Origin: Fibrobacterota bacterium
GTDB lineage: Bacteria > Fibrobacterota > Fibrobacteria > UBA5070
Assembly (NCBI GenBank): GCA_016715065.1
Contig: JADKBN010000015.1
Location: 124,001-188,000, forward strand
DNA: 64,000 nt
Direction: 5' to 3'
Shown here piece by piece: positions 9,510 through 19,196 of this stretch; within the stretch, counting starts at the first letter, position 1, and every line of letters starts with the position of its first letter. The notes beneath the pieces were generated by a model. The model was not told where the DNA came from, made no database searches, and saw only the letters and a list, made by a program, of their open reading frames with translations. A program made the position numbers and the translations under genes.

Positions 9510-10828
9510 GGCCCCACCTCCGTGCGCACGGACAAACGCAACAAGGGCATCGGGACCGTCACGTTGCGATCCTTTTGCCAACGCTCCTGCGACCAGGTCT
9601 CCGTGCCCTGCACCTTCATGCCGGTCTTGGCCTGGTCCAGGCAACGCGTGACGCTTTGGTCGCCTTCGGAACTCCAAACCACCAGGCTTTGCTGGCCCGT
9701 TGGTGTCCCCGCCGACCCTGTCCATTCTTCCACCCACGCACCTCGCGGCCAGCAAGCCGCCAAGGTGGCCATCTGGCTTCCCAACAGAATCTGTCCGGTC
9801 ACCCGGGCATTCCACGCCTTGGCCTGTTCCATCCGGTTTCGGTTGCGGTCGTATGCCTGCAAGCGATCGCCCATTTTGGCGATGCGGTCGCCAACCGCGG
9901 ATTCTTCCGCACGAACCCGCAGCGAGTACGCCCAAACACCCAGGCAAACCAGCACACACAGGATCAATGCTCCCAGCCCCGCCAGGATCGCCCCGGCGGC
10001 TTCCGATCTTCCGAGGCGCGCCTGGTCCAAGGGGCCGAAGGGATCTTCCTCCAGGGCAGCTTGGGGATGCGGCAAGGCCACCGCCGCCGCGAACCGGTAC
10101 CGTTCCGGGATCGCCTGAAAAGCCAATGCCCACGGGGCTTGCACATGCTCACGATCCGGTGCGGGAAAACATTCCGCATCCGCAAAATCCAGCAAGGCCA
10201 AGGGGGCTTGGCTCCAGGCGGGAAGATCCGTGGGAAGCGCCTGCAAGAACTCCTTCCACTCGCGTTCCAGCAAGGCGGGGTCTTGGCGTCCGCCTTGCAG
10301 GTCCATGTAGTGACAAATCCTGACGCCTTCCATCAGCCACACTTGGCCCGAACCCTGTACGGTGCGGCAAGCGATCCAAAAGCCCTTGGTCTTGGATGGA
10401 TCCAACATTGTGGCAAACAGCGCGGGCACCGGGTGGATGGAATCAAAGGTGAGCGGTTCCCAAGCCAGGGAAACGTGTTCCAGATGGCAAGGACGCCACA
10501 AAAAGCGCCACCGCGACGGGGTGGCGGGGTCAGGACATTCTTCCAGATCTTCCGGGGGGTTCTCGATGACCGGAGCGGATTCCTCCGGCGGGAAATGAAA
10601 CAGGGGCATCGCCCCTAAGGCCAAGCGCCAACCGGTGCGCGGAAAGTGCCGTGCCTTGGCCCACCGTTCCAAGCCGGAATCGGTATCGGATTCCTTCCAA
10701 TCCAGCACCCATCCGGAAGGCCGCCGCACCATGCGCACCAAGCGGGCATCGGACGGCGAATATTCCAGACCCCAGGCTTCCCAAGGGCCCAACAGTCCCG
10801 CGAGTGTGTCCGCGAGCGAGCGGAACAT
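9506..10828 (-). CDS. GspL/PilM-PilN-like assembly protein
   Basis: A 440-residue protein with a cytoplasmic actin-like N-terminal part (about 1-275), one transmembrane segment near 280-305 (AILAGLGALILCVLVCLGVW), a coiled coil (EESAVGDRIAKMGDRLQAYD) and a periplasmic ferredoxin-like domain. This is the layout of GspL, which joins the ATPase to the platform. Sequence similarity to known GspL is low; the call rests on topology and its place between secretin and GspM. The start overlaps the secretin stop as ATGA. Confidence 0.65.
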   Translation of the reverse strand: MFRSLADTLAGLLGPWEAWGLEYSPSDARLVRMVRRPSGWVLDWKESDTDSGLERWAKARHFPRTGWRLALGAMPLFHFPPEESAPVIENPPEDLEECPDPATPSRWRFLWRPCHLEHVSLAWEPLTFDSIHPVPALFATMLDPSKTKGFWIACRTVQGSGQVWLMEGVRICHYMDLQGGRQDPALLEREWKEFLQALPTDLPAWSQAPLALLDFADAECFPAPDREHVQAPWALAFQAIPERYRFAAAVALPHPQAALEEDPFGPLDQARLGRSEAAGAILAGLGALILCVLVCLGVWAYSLRVRAEESAVGDRIAKMGDRLQAYDRNRNRMEQAKAWNARVTGQILLGSQMATLAACWPRGAWVEEWTGSAGTPTGQQSLVVWSSEGDQSVTRCLDQAKTGMKVQGTETWSQERWQKDRNVTVPMPLLRLSVRTEVGP

Positions 10829-12945
10829 CACTTGTCCAGGTCGCTCAGCACTTTGGCAGGATCCACGTTGGCGTCGTTGCCGTAGTAGATGTGCGGGGTC
10901 ACGAAAATCAGCAACTGGCTTCTGGTTTTCTGGGTTTGACGGTTTTTGAACAACCACCCCAGCACCGGAATGGATCCCAGAATGGGGACCTGGTCGTACA
11001 CCTTGTTATTGGATTCCTTGACCAATCCCCCCAGGATGATGGTCTCGCCTTCGCGCAAGCGTACCTTGGATTTCAAGCGCCGATGGTTGATGGTGGGTGG
11101 CGTTTTGGAATCGAAGGAGCCTTCCGGCTCGGAAAAATCCGGCACGATGTCGCAGGTGATCTCGCCCTTGCCCGTCACATAAGGCGTCACGGTCAGCGTG
11201 ACATCGGCCTGGATCTTTTCAAACCGTTCCGTGGTCTGGGTGGAAGTGCCGTTGGTCTGGGGCAGATTGGTTTCCGACTTCAGCAGGAAGTATTGGGTTT
11301 GCCCGATGTTGATGGTGGCTTCCGACCCATTGAGGGTGGCCACCTGGGGACGCGATCGGATCTCCAGGATCCGCTCTTGCTCCATGGCGCTGACCTTCAG
11401 GAAGAAATCCTTGGGAAGGGTGACCACATCGCGAAGACCAGGATAGGCGGAGAGTTCGTCGCTGAGGTGCTTTTGGCCAAAGATCTGCTCGAAATTGGGG
11501 TAGATGCTGCGGCTGTTGGAACCGCCACCACCCTTGCCCAAAAACGCTCTGGCCCCAATGCTTCGGACCTTGTCCATGTTGATGTCCACCACCAACGCCT
11601 CGATCAGGATCTGCGGCACCGGAAAATCGATGCTCTCGGCGAAGCGACGGATTCCGTCAATGGCGTCGCGTGCGCCCAACACCATGATCGCGTTGTGGCT
11701 TTTCACCAACTTCAGCTGCGCATTGCGCAAGGCGTTGGGCGGGAGGGCATCCATCACCTCTTCGGCCTTCATGTGCTTGAGCACGATCAGTTCCGTGCTG
11801 GTGACTCCGCCCGTGCCCACCGGCCCGACAAACCAGGCGCCATCGCGCATCCACCAGGTGAATTCGGTGCCGGAAAGCAAGAAGTCCAGAGCCTGGGCGA
11901 GTGGAACCTTGCTCACGCGCAACGTGGCTGTACCTGTAAGGGTCCCGACCACCACCAGATTCACACCCATGCGCGCGCCCAACGTGGGGATCAAATCCTT
12001 GAGGGCGGCCTGGTTGGCTTCGAGTGTCACCAAGCTGTCCGCTTCCACCGCAATGCGGGCACCAGAGCCCCCCATGCTCCCAGATTCATTGGATTTCCAG
12101 GGTGGGGAGGTGAAGGTGTGGATGCCGCCTTGGCTGCGCACGTGCAACCCAGCATTTTCGGCAATGGCGCTCAAGCCCTCCGCCAACGTCACCTTCTGCA
12201 AAAACAGTGTGACATTTCCTGTTAGGCCTTTGTCCACCAGGACATTGGCTTGGGTGGCGTCGGCCAACGCGCGAGCAACTTTCTCGATGCTGGCCCCCTG
12301 GAGATCCAGGCTCATTTTTCCGCCGCTCCAACTGACCTTGCAGAGAGGCTCCGCAGGAGGCGGGGTCGGCGCGGGCCGGGCACGGCGCACTTTCAGAACC
12401 CCCGGCAACGGCTCCAGTTCCAGATTGTTTTCCGAGGCCAACAGCTTGAGGGCATCGCGCAGGCGGATCTTGCGGAGATTCAAGGTGACAGGACCTGTCA
12501 CGGAAGGATCCACCACCAGATTCACCCCGTACTGGGTGCCTAGTGCACTGAGCACATCGCGCAGCTCCGTGTTGCGCAGATTCAGATTGGGGATCATCAC
12601 GGAATCCGGCACCAATCGCGCCAAGGCGGAATCACGCTTGGCGAGCTCGGGTGCAGGCAGCGAAGGTGCGACAGCGGGAGTAGCCACCGCCGCGACGGCA
12701 GTGGCCGCCACACCGGACGCAGGCGAAGCAACAGACCCAGCGGGAGGAGGCGGAAGCTCTGCTCCGGCAGGCCGCTGGGCTTCGGAAATATCCCCCTGCA
12801 GCGAAAGGACCGCGATAGGGTTTTGGCCGGTGGCGCGTATGCGCTGCCAAGCCGCACTGGTGGTGTCCACCGGCCGACCATCGGGCAAGATGACCTGGGC
12901 AGAAGCCGCAGCTCCCATTAGAGCGAACCAACGGATCCAGTTCAT
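10828..12945 (-). CDS. gspD: Type II/IV secretin, outer-membrane channel
   Basis: A 705-residue secretin. It has a signal peptide (FALMGAAASAQ), an Ala/Pro-rich linker, three short AMIN/secretin-N-like repeats that each look like a STN motif (LRDVLSALGTQYGVNLVVD; IEKVARALADATQANVLVD), N-domains and a C-terminal secretin domain. The last has QVATLNGSEATINIGQ, GETIILGGLVKES and the family signature VPILGSIPVLGWLFKN near the end. It would form the gated outer-membrane ring of the secretion system. The repeated STN-like modules are closer to PilQ than to GspD. No lipobox is visible. The ATG overlaps the gspE stop (ATGA). Confidence 0.85.
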   Translation of the reverse strand: MNWIRWFALMGAAASAQVILPDGRPVDTTSAAWQRIRATGQNPIAVLSLQGDISEAQRPAGAELPPPPAGSVASPASGVAATAVAAVATPAVAPSLPAPELAKRDSALARLVPDSVMIPNLNLRNTELRDVLSALGTQYGVNLVVDPSVTGPVTLNLRKIRLRDALKLLASENNLELEPLPGVLKVRRARPAPTPPPAEPLCKVSWSGGKMSLDLQGASIEKVARALADATQANVLVDKGLTGNVTLFLQKVTLAEGLSAIAENAGLHVRSQGGIHTFTSPPWKSNESGSMGGSGARIAVEADSLVTLEANQAALKDLIPTLGARMGVNLVVVGTLTGTATLRVSKVPLAQALDFLLSGTEFTWWMRDGAWFVGPVGTGGVTSTELIVLKHMKAEEVMDALPPNALRNAQLKLVKSHNAIMVLGARDAIDGIRRFAESIDFPVPQILIEALVVDINMDKVRSIGARAFLGKGGGGSNSRSIYPNFEQIFGQKHLSDELSAYPGLRDVVTLPKDFFLKVSAMEQERILEIRSRPQVATLNGSEATINIGQTQYFLLKSETNLPQTNGTSTQTTERFEKIQADVTLTVTPYVTGKGEITCDIVPDFSEPEGSFDSKTPPTINHRRLKSKVRLREGETIILGGLVKESNNKVYDQVPILGSIPVLGWLFKNRQTQKTRSQLLIFVTPHIYYGNDANVDPAKVLSDLDK

Positions 12946-14162
12946 GTAGCGGTTTCCCTCAGCACTTCTTCCAAGGAGGTCAGACCCTGCCGCGCCTTGG
13001 AAAGAGCGTCTTGGCGCAATGTAGCCATGCCTTCGCGGATCGCCACCTCGCGAATCCGGTTGGCATCGGCGCGTTCGGCCACCAGGGCCCGGCAACTGTC
13101 CGACATCGGCAATACTTCAAACAGACCCATGCGCCCCTTGTAACCTTAGTGCGCACACGCAGGGCAGCCTACTCCCTTGCGCCAATCGCCTTCCTGGGGT
13201 GGTTCACCCAACAGTTTCAGCAAGGCCTGGGCGCGCGGGTCCGGTTGCGCACACTCCGGGCAGTTGCGGCGCACCAAGCGTTGCGCCACGATCATGAACA
13301 CCGCGCTGGACACCAGAAAAGGCTCGATGCCCATGTCCACCAAACGGGTGATGGCGCTGGGGGCATCGTTGGTGTGCAGGGTAGACAACACCAAGTGCCC
13401 CGTGAGCGCTGCCCGCACGGCAATTTGGGCGGTTTCCAGATCACGAATCTCCCCCACCATGATCACGTTGGGATCTTGGCGAAGGATACTCCGCAGCGCC
13501 TTGGCGAAGGTGAGATCAATTTCCGGCTTCACGGCCGTCTGGACAACCCCTTCGATGCGATACTCGATGGGGTCTTCCACGGTGGTGATGTTCACCTGCG
13601 GAGACCGGATCTGCTGGAGGGCGCTATACAGCGTGGTGCTCTTGCCCGCCCCGGTGGGTCCAGTAATCAGCACCATGCCATAGGGCTGGCGGATGACCCC
13701 TTCCAGCAATCCCAGCCGTTCGCCCAGCCCCAGCTTTTTCAAGTCCAGATCCACCGACGACTGATCGAGCACGCGCAGCACGATCTTCTCGCCATGTTCA
13801 GTGGGCAAGCTGGACACACGGATATCCACCGCATTCCCCATGTGCTGAAACCGGATCCGGCCATCCTGGGGACGCCGCCGTTCGGCGATGTCCAACGACG
13901 CCATGACTTTGATCCTAGACAAGACCTCAGCCCGCAAGCGCAGCGGAATCTGTTGCACCACTTTCAACAAGCCATCCTGACGGAATCTGACGGTGATCCC
14001 TTGTTCGTGAGGCTCGAAATGCAGATCCGAAACCTTGGTCCGCACCGCGCGATCCATCAGTTCCTGCACCAACCGCACGGGATCCGAAGACAACAAAGCC
14101 TCCGGCCGATTAGGGTCGGCCAAGAGGCGGGAGAGCTGGGAATAGATCATGGGTTCACACAA
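12942..14162 (-). pseudogene. gspE: GspE/PilB traffic ATPase with in-frame TAA
   Basis: Secretion ATPase with Walker A GPTGAGKSTT, Asp box TVEDPIEYRIEG, Walker B MVGEIRDLETA, a conserved His box (LSTLHTNDA) and a tetracysteine zinc motif (CPEC ... CPAC). A TAA at 13146-13148 falls right after CPACAH. The same frame continues GYKGRMGLFEVL, the usual sequence of the family at that point, and ends EEVLRETAT at the TGA at 12942. The intact product would be 406 residues. The N-terminal N1 (MshEN-like) domain is absent: coding starts about 30 residues before the SDLHFEP box. It lies 24 bp after the lipoprotein operon, so the rest of a pilus locus (gspF, gspG, N1) may have been lost at that junction. 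Confidence 0.8.
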
Positions 14163-14186
14163 AATTTATCGTGTTAAGTTAAAAAA

Positions 14187-14582
14187 TTATCTCTGCTCTG
14201 ACAGAATCCTTGACACCAATTTACCGCCCTCCTCGCCGATTGAGTACCTCCGATACCCAAGCAAGCCTCGCTTATGATTCACGTAATACACATCATGATG
14301 CTCCCCCTTACTTTCCCCAGAATACATAACATCTTGGCTAAACATCCGCTGCATTAAAGAGTCCACCCGACCCATCCCATCGCGTCCATTTCCGACCCAG
14401 ACAGAATCAGATTTATAAAAACTGAGCGTTGAATTTCCAGACCTTATATCCAGCACCTCACCCCGATTTTTTTGAATACAAGATGGGACCAACGAGCAGT
14501 CAAGGAAGCGCGTCGAAACATTATTCACATTTTTCGCACATCCAACCAAAAATGTCATCAGCAAAATAGCAATGTAGCGCAT
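14187..14582 (-). CDS. Small lipoprotein, candidate immunity protein B
   Basis: A 131-residue protein with a lipobox (LLMTFLVGC) after a short signal peptide, so it is probably anchored in the outer or inner membrane. A motif C-x5-C (DCSLVPSC) is shared with the upstream lipoprotein. It is more A+T-rich than the flanking operons and has no recognised domain. It starts 2 bp after the preceding stop and sits directly downstream of a toxin-like RHS gene, which suggests immunity or an accessory role. That role is inference from position. Confidence 0.5.
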   Translation of the reverse strand: MRYIAILLMTFLVGCAKNVNNVSTRFLDCSLVPSCIQKNRGEVLDIRSGNSTLSFYKSDSVWVGNGRDGMGRVDSLMQRMFSQDVMYSGESKGEHHDVYYVNHKRGLLGYRRYSIGEEGGKLVSRILSEQR

Positions 14583-14584
14583 TT

Positions 14585-15036
14585 CTACCTCGGACTTTTA
14601 TAGAACATTTGAACGCACGAGCTTGCCGTATCCTCAATCATGAACGAACGCTCAATTATTCGACCAGCACGTTTATCCCATCCATTTACCTCTAAAATTG
14701 GTCGCACACGAAGAACCGGGGTTTCCAGGCTAATTTTAGTCAGCTCAACACACTGCATGCGCGACCAAATTTCAGCAGCACATAATTCTTGCTGTGAAAT
14801 GCAATTCGAATCCACGCATGCACAGCCTTTTCAATCCACCCAGACCTGCACTCAAATCGCCATTTTGGACGCATAGGATCCACGCGAAAGCTAAGTACAG
14901 ACTCAACACTTGAAGAATCCTTGCAGTCAACCAGAGCCAAACAATCAATTGCATTATTTTTATTCTCGAGAAAAACGATTCGACTAGAGCAACCACAACA
15001 CAGAAACACCAACCACCACACCCAAGTAGATCGCAT
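14585..15036 (-). pseudogene. Small lipoprotein, candidate immunity protein A (one frameshift)
   Basis: The ATG at 15036 lies one base after the RHS stop. The product has a lipoprotein signal with lipobox FLCCGC, then the C-x5-C motif DCLALVDC. The frame changes near 14818: the first frame ends ...WIEKAVHA and the second gives DSNCISQQELCAAEIW and ends at the TAG at 14585-14587. The restored product is about 150 residues. A+T-rich. Immediate placement after the RHS tip is typical of immunity genes of polymorphic toxins, but no immunity family is recognised. Confidence 0.5.
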
Positions 15037-15037
15037 T

Positions 15038-18000
15038 TTAATACTCCAATCCATAAATATCTCTGATTCTATAATAACGATAATTCGGCCCTCCTTCGTA
15101 TTTGTAAATTTCGCCAGAAGGCACATTCAAGTAAGACCCCTTTCCGCCCATGCTCCGAAACTGGTCCGCAGCACGGTAATCATAAAAACTTGGGATTCTA
15201 ACCCAATCGGATTGGGCAGAGTAACCGGGATCCTTGCCATCTTTATAGCAACGCTGACAGTGCGAATGAATCTCTCTGCCATTTGTGAATTCATACTCAA
15301 CAAAACCCTTGCGCGAATACGCAGGCCCTGACTTTCCTCGCGCTCCGCCTATAGTACCAGATTCATCAATACTCATACCAAACTCACCATGAACCGGATT
15401 CGCATCAGGATGATTTTTCATATACTGCCTAACCTCATATTTCCATCGAGAAACAAACAACATTTCCTCAAACGTAGCATCTCTTTCTTCACCGTTACTC
15501 GGTTCGTAATCACCCCAAATCGCGCCTTGTGGATGCTCGGTTGAGTGCATTACATATGATTGGCCAATCAAATTCATGTACGGATTTGGCATTCCAGATT
15601 GCAGTCGCGATTGAGTGAGCATCTCTGCAGTCTGCCCGATGGTTACGTTCAAAGCTTGCCCGGAACTTGTTCCGTAGGAGAAACTTGCCGTCCCATCGCT
15701 TGAAACCTTAGCGCTGCAACCGTTCGCGCACGCATCCCTTGACCAAGATACGGCATCATCTTTTAAGTTACCTGAAGCACGATAGATATAGGATCCTGCA
15801 CTGGAAATTCCACCCCAAGCATCACTCAAGATGCCTCCTAATTCATCCCACAACAGTCCGTTTGCGTCCCCGCCCACAATTGGTGAGTTTGTCGTGGCGT
15901 ACGGGCTGTTGAACTGATGCGCCGGATCTGGGGAGATCCAGGTTCCCAACTCCGGATCGTACCAGCGGGCACCGAAGTACATCAGACCAAACTCTGCGAA
16001 GTCTTCCTTGCCGGTCCACTTGCTGGTGAGGTTGGTGGCCTCGCCCGTCAGGACGCGCAGGTCGCCGTAGGCGTAGTAATCGTACGCACCCGCCACCGTG
16101 CCGTCTTCATTCACCAACCGCACCGTGGATCCTTGGTGGTCCTTGACCATGAACTGTCGTTGCAAGCTGGTGCCCGGGAAGCGACGTCCAATCACGCTGC
16201 TGCGCCCGTACAGATTCACTACCATGGCTGTGCTGTTGTATATGCTCGGCGAAGTGGTGGTCCCCCGGGTCCAGGCCTCGTGGAATTCCTTGAAGGCGCT
16301 CCCGTTGATCCGGATGTAGTGGTGCTTGGATTCAATCCCCTGCGCACTCGGATTGGCGGAAATCCTGGTGTAACTCACCATGTAGCCGTCTGCATCGTAG
16401 ATCGCATGGAGGCTCGATTGCAAGTACGGCGCCGTACGGGAAATTCTGAGCAATTTTCCAGCATAGTCGTAAGTAAGTGAATTTGAGGTGGAGCCATCCC
16501 CGGTCATAGCCCCGTTAGCGTCATACCGGAAATTCCCCGCTGCCGAAGCGTTCCGTGTGCTTCCCGGCACCACCGTCCCGTTCACATTGTCGAGTCGGTT
16601 CGTGCCGGCCTTGTATTTGTATTTGGTAACGCCAGACGACCCATACTTCATCGAGTCAATCCGGTCGTTGTCGTCATATGCATAGGACGCAGATAGCGTG
16701 GGTTCCGAGGCTGGATTGTATGGCGCCTCCAGATTGGGCACTCCACCCTGGCCGTAACTCACTGCCGCGGTGGGCAGGAAAGTTTGGGCATTTGTCATGC
16801 GCCCCTGCACATCGTACGTGTACTGGACCGCCTTCACCGATTGACTTCCCTTTGGCGCCGCAGGGTTGACCAAATTTTGGTCGGTCCCGAATTGCTGGAC
16901 GGTCTGGGTGATCTGTCCCGCATAGCGAGGCGTGGGAGTGATGCCCGTATTCGCAGGACTGATTACAGGTGATTCGTAGCCCAGGAGTTCTTGACTCTGT
17001 ACCACATTCGCGGCACTGCTGGACATGGATTTCAGTCGACTCTTGTAGTCATATGCCATCCGGATTGCCAGTGCATTCGTCGTGCTTGTGCCTCCCATGC
17101 CGACGTCCGTTGTTCGTCCAAAAGCATCGTAGGTGTAACGAGCCACGTACTGTGCGCCGTCCATGATCTGCGTGACGCGGTTTTTGTCGTCGTAGGTGTA
17201 GGTATAATTTGAAATTTTCGAACGAAGGAACTTCGGTAGAGTCGTCTGAAGCATGTTACTGTACACATCCAGTTGACGCACTCGACCCAGACTGTCGTAG
17301 CTGTATTCCACCGCCTGGCTACGTAAGGATGCGTCTTGGATCGCCCCAATGTACTTTCCCGACACTTTTTGTCTGCCTTGGGCGTCATAGGAATACAGAT
17401 CCACCACCAACCGCGCTGCCGGGGAGGTGACATCCACCCCGCCGGTCGGAGTTGCCGCGAAATAGGGATTCAGATTGTATTGGGCCACCAATTTGCCCTC
17501 GCCATTGGATCCAGCAAAAGTGGCCACACCCACTACGGTGGAGAGAGGTACCGAGGTGAGGGTCTGGAATTCGGACGCTTCCAACTTGTCGTAAATCCAG
17601 CCCCGCTGGACCACCTTGCTTTGGAAAAAGGTAGAGCTGTTTTCAGAGAGAGGGGATTCGGCCATCGACTGGAGGTCTTCCAGATTGGTGCCGTCTTTGG
17701 GCAGAGCTGTTCCTTCCACGATGGGCCGCCCTAGTGCATCATAGCTACGCCAAGCGACCCACTTGTCTTGCTTCAGTTTAGCCGTCTGCCAATAGCGCAA
17801 TCGCCCCGCTTGGTCATACCAGAACCGAGTCAACCCCTCGTCCGGACTACTTTTCGCGATCACGCGGCCTTGGAAATCATAGCTGGTGACCGTGGGTGGC
17901 ACCTGCCCACTTGCTGTAGGCGGAACAGTTACGCTCTTCAAGCGCCCATTGATGTAATACTGATAGGTCGTGAAGGCCCACTTCCATTGATTGGGATTCG

Positions 18001-19195
18001 TCACACCGTTCTGGTTCATTTGCCTGCCGGAAGCCACCACTTTGCCTATGGCATCCGTCCATTGGGCGTTGTAGTAGCCGTCCGGATCGCGACTCCAGTT
18101 CAAAACATACAGCTTCTCACCAGCGGTGCTTTCGTAATAGGTCTCAAAGGGAGCACTTGGCATTCCGGCGCCGCTGGTGGGAACGGAAGATACCAAGATG
18201 GAGCCAGAGGCCGCCACATGATTGGGCGAGGCATTCAGCGCCCAGAGGTCGCCCGTACTGGCTGCGCGTGACTGCCCCTTGTTCATGGGGTCCGGATAGG
18301 CGACCTGGGTGAACGGCGTGTTCCCGGCAGAACTCCAGGCGGATTTCGCACGGGTCAGAGGCGAGGCAATTTCGTAGAGAGTCGATGTGCGTGATGCCTG
18401 GAACGGAAGATAAAACTTCTGCTTGCGCCAGAATATGTCGTAGTCCACCGCAGACACTGTCAGACTCGCATCCTTGCCAGAGCCGCTTGCGCTCTGCAAG
18501 GCGATTCCGGAAGGGTCGCTGATGGAAACATTGGTCAGGACCGCGTTGCGATCCTGAGCGGGATCGGTGGCGGTTCCCTCCGTCAACATCACGTCGTCCA
18601 AATAAAAGGATGTTGCCGATGCAGGAACTGTTCCGGACAAAAGTTCAATAATTAAGTAATCTGCTCCCACTGGAGGAGTAAAGGAGATCTGACGTATGGT
18701 CCAATCAGAAGTGGAGCTATATGCTGTTGAAGGAACCGAATTATCGATTAGGCTCCCCGCTCGATCAAAATACCAGAACCGGGGGCAGAAGTTGCCACCG
18801 CCTGTAGATCCTTTGTGATAAAAAGAAAGGGTATAGAGTTGTTCGCTGATGATGGGAATCCCTTGAGACTTCAACCCAGAAAACGTTAAATATGTACCAG
18901 GAACGGCTTGAGCAACAAAGTATCCGGATTTGGCAGAATATGACCGGACCCTGCTGATTCCATTTAGCCCATTCATCCAAAATTGTTGGGAGTTCTCAAA
19001 ACTCCAGTTGGGAATCAAACTGCCGGCAGGATGCGACCAACTTGTGAAGCGCATAGCCTGGACGGATCTGGGAATGGCTCCGGAATAGGAAGGGGTTGTA
19101 GCGCCACTAAAGTCAAAGTCGTTTACTGTGATTTGAGCGGTGGCGAAACCTGCGAGAAGGCAGGGCAAGAAGGAGGTCAGTGTTGTCGCCTTCAT
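15038..19195 (-). CDS. RHS-repeat protein with variable C-terminal tip, candidate toxin chain
   Basis: A 1385-residue secreted protein starting at the ATG at 19195 (signal peptide KATTLTSFLPCLLAGFATAQ). It has an N-terminal jelly-roll (CBM4/9-like, about residues 40-190), many YD repeats through about residue 1000, then the RHS core segment (DHQGSTVRLVNEDG near 1017; RWYDPELGTWISPDP near 1085). After the core the C-terminal 290 residues change in composition. The tip has an E-x-HSHC step (near 1308), PSFYDYRAADQF and YLNVPSGEIYKY. These resemble the HxH...PSxxD...YLxxPxG pattern of JAB1/MPN-like or DUF4329-like domains of RHS tips. That is the best guess at a toxin or processing domain, not a proven activity. 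It overlaps nothing: one base separates it from the ORFs on either side. Confidence 0.75.
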   Translation of the reverse strand: MKATTLTSFLPCLLAGFATAQITVNDFDFSGATTPSYSGAIPRSVQAMRFTSWSHPAGSLIPNWSFENSQQFWMNGLNGISRVRSYSAKSGYFVAQAVPGTYLTFSGLKSQGIPIISEQLYTLSFYHKGSTGGGNFCPRFWYFDRAGSLIDNSVPSTAYSSTSDWTIRQISFTPPVGADYLIIELLSGTVPASATSFYLDDVMLTEGTATDPAQDRNAVLTNVSISDPSGIALQSASGSGKDASLTVSAVDYDIFWRKQKFYLPFQASRTSTLYEIASPLTRAKSAWSSAGNTPFTQVAYPDPMNKGQSRAASTGDLWALNASPNHVAASGSILVSSVPTSGAGMPSAPFETYYESTAGEKLYVLNWSRDPDGYYNAQWTDAIGKVVASGRQMNQNGVTNPNQWKWAFTTYQYYINGRLKSVTVPPTASGQVPPTVTSYDFQGRVIAKSSPDEGLTRFWYDQAGRLRYWQTAKLKQDKWVAWRSYDALGRPIVEGTALPKDGTNLEDLQSMAESPLSENSSTFFQSKVVQRGWIYDKLEASEFQTLTSVPLSTVVGVATFAGSNGEGKLVAQYNLNPYFAATPTGGVDVTSPAARLVVDLYSYDAQGRQKVSGKYIGAIQDASLRSQAVEYSYDSLGRVRQLDVYSNMLQTTLPKFLRSKISNYTYTYDDKNRVTQIMDGAQYVARYTYDAFGRTTDVGMGGTSTTNALAIRMAYDYKSRLKSMSSSAANVVQSQELLGYESPVISPANTGITPTPRYAGQITQTVQQFGTDQNLVNPAAPKGSQSVKAVQYTYDVQGRMTNAQTFLPTAAVSYGQGGVPNLEAPYNPASEPTLSASYAYDDNDRIDSMKYGSSGVTKYKYKAGTNRLDNVNGTVVPGSTRNASAAGNFRYDANGAMTGDGSTSNSLTYDYAGKLLRISRTAPYLQSSLHAIYDADGYMVSYTRISANPSAQGIESKHHYIRINGSAFKEFHEAWTRGTTTSPSIYNSTAMVVNLYGRSSVIGRRFPGTSLQRQFMVKDHQGSTVRLVNEDGTVAGAYDYYAYGDLRVLTGEATNLTSKWTGKEDFAEFGLMYFGARWYDPELGTWISPDPAHQFNSPYATTNSPIVGGDANGLLWDELGGILSDAWGGISSAGSYIYRASGNLKDDAVSWSRDACANGCSAKVSSDGTASFSYGTSSGQALNVTIGQTAEMLTQSRLQSGMPNPYMNLIGQSYVMHSTEHPQGAIWGDYEPSNGEERDATFEEMLFVSRWKYEVRQYMKNHPDANPVHGEFGMSIDESGTIGGARGKSGPAYSRKGFVEYEFTNGREIHSHCQRCYKDGKDPGYSAQSDWVRIPSFYDYRAADQFRSMGGKGSYLNVPSGEIYKYEGGPNYRYYRIRDIYGLEY

Positions 19196-19196
19196 C

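Noticed and set aside
8749..14162. Alternative genetic code with TAA or TAG as sense codons
   Set aside because: Other genes end normally at TAA or TAG with the next start one or two bases away (for example 15038 and 14585), so the code is not reassigned; local causes are likelier.
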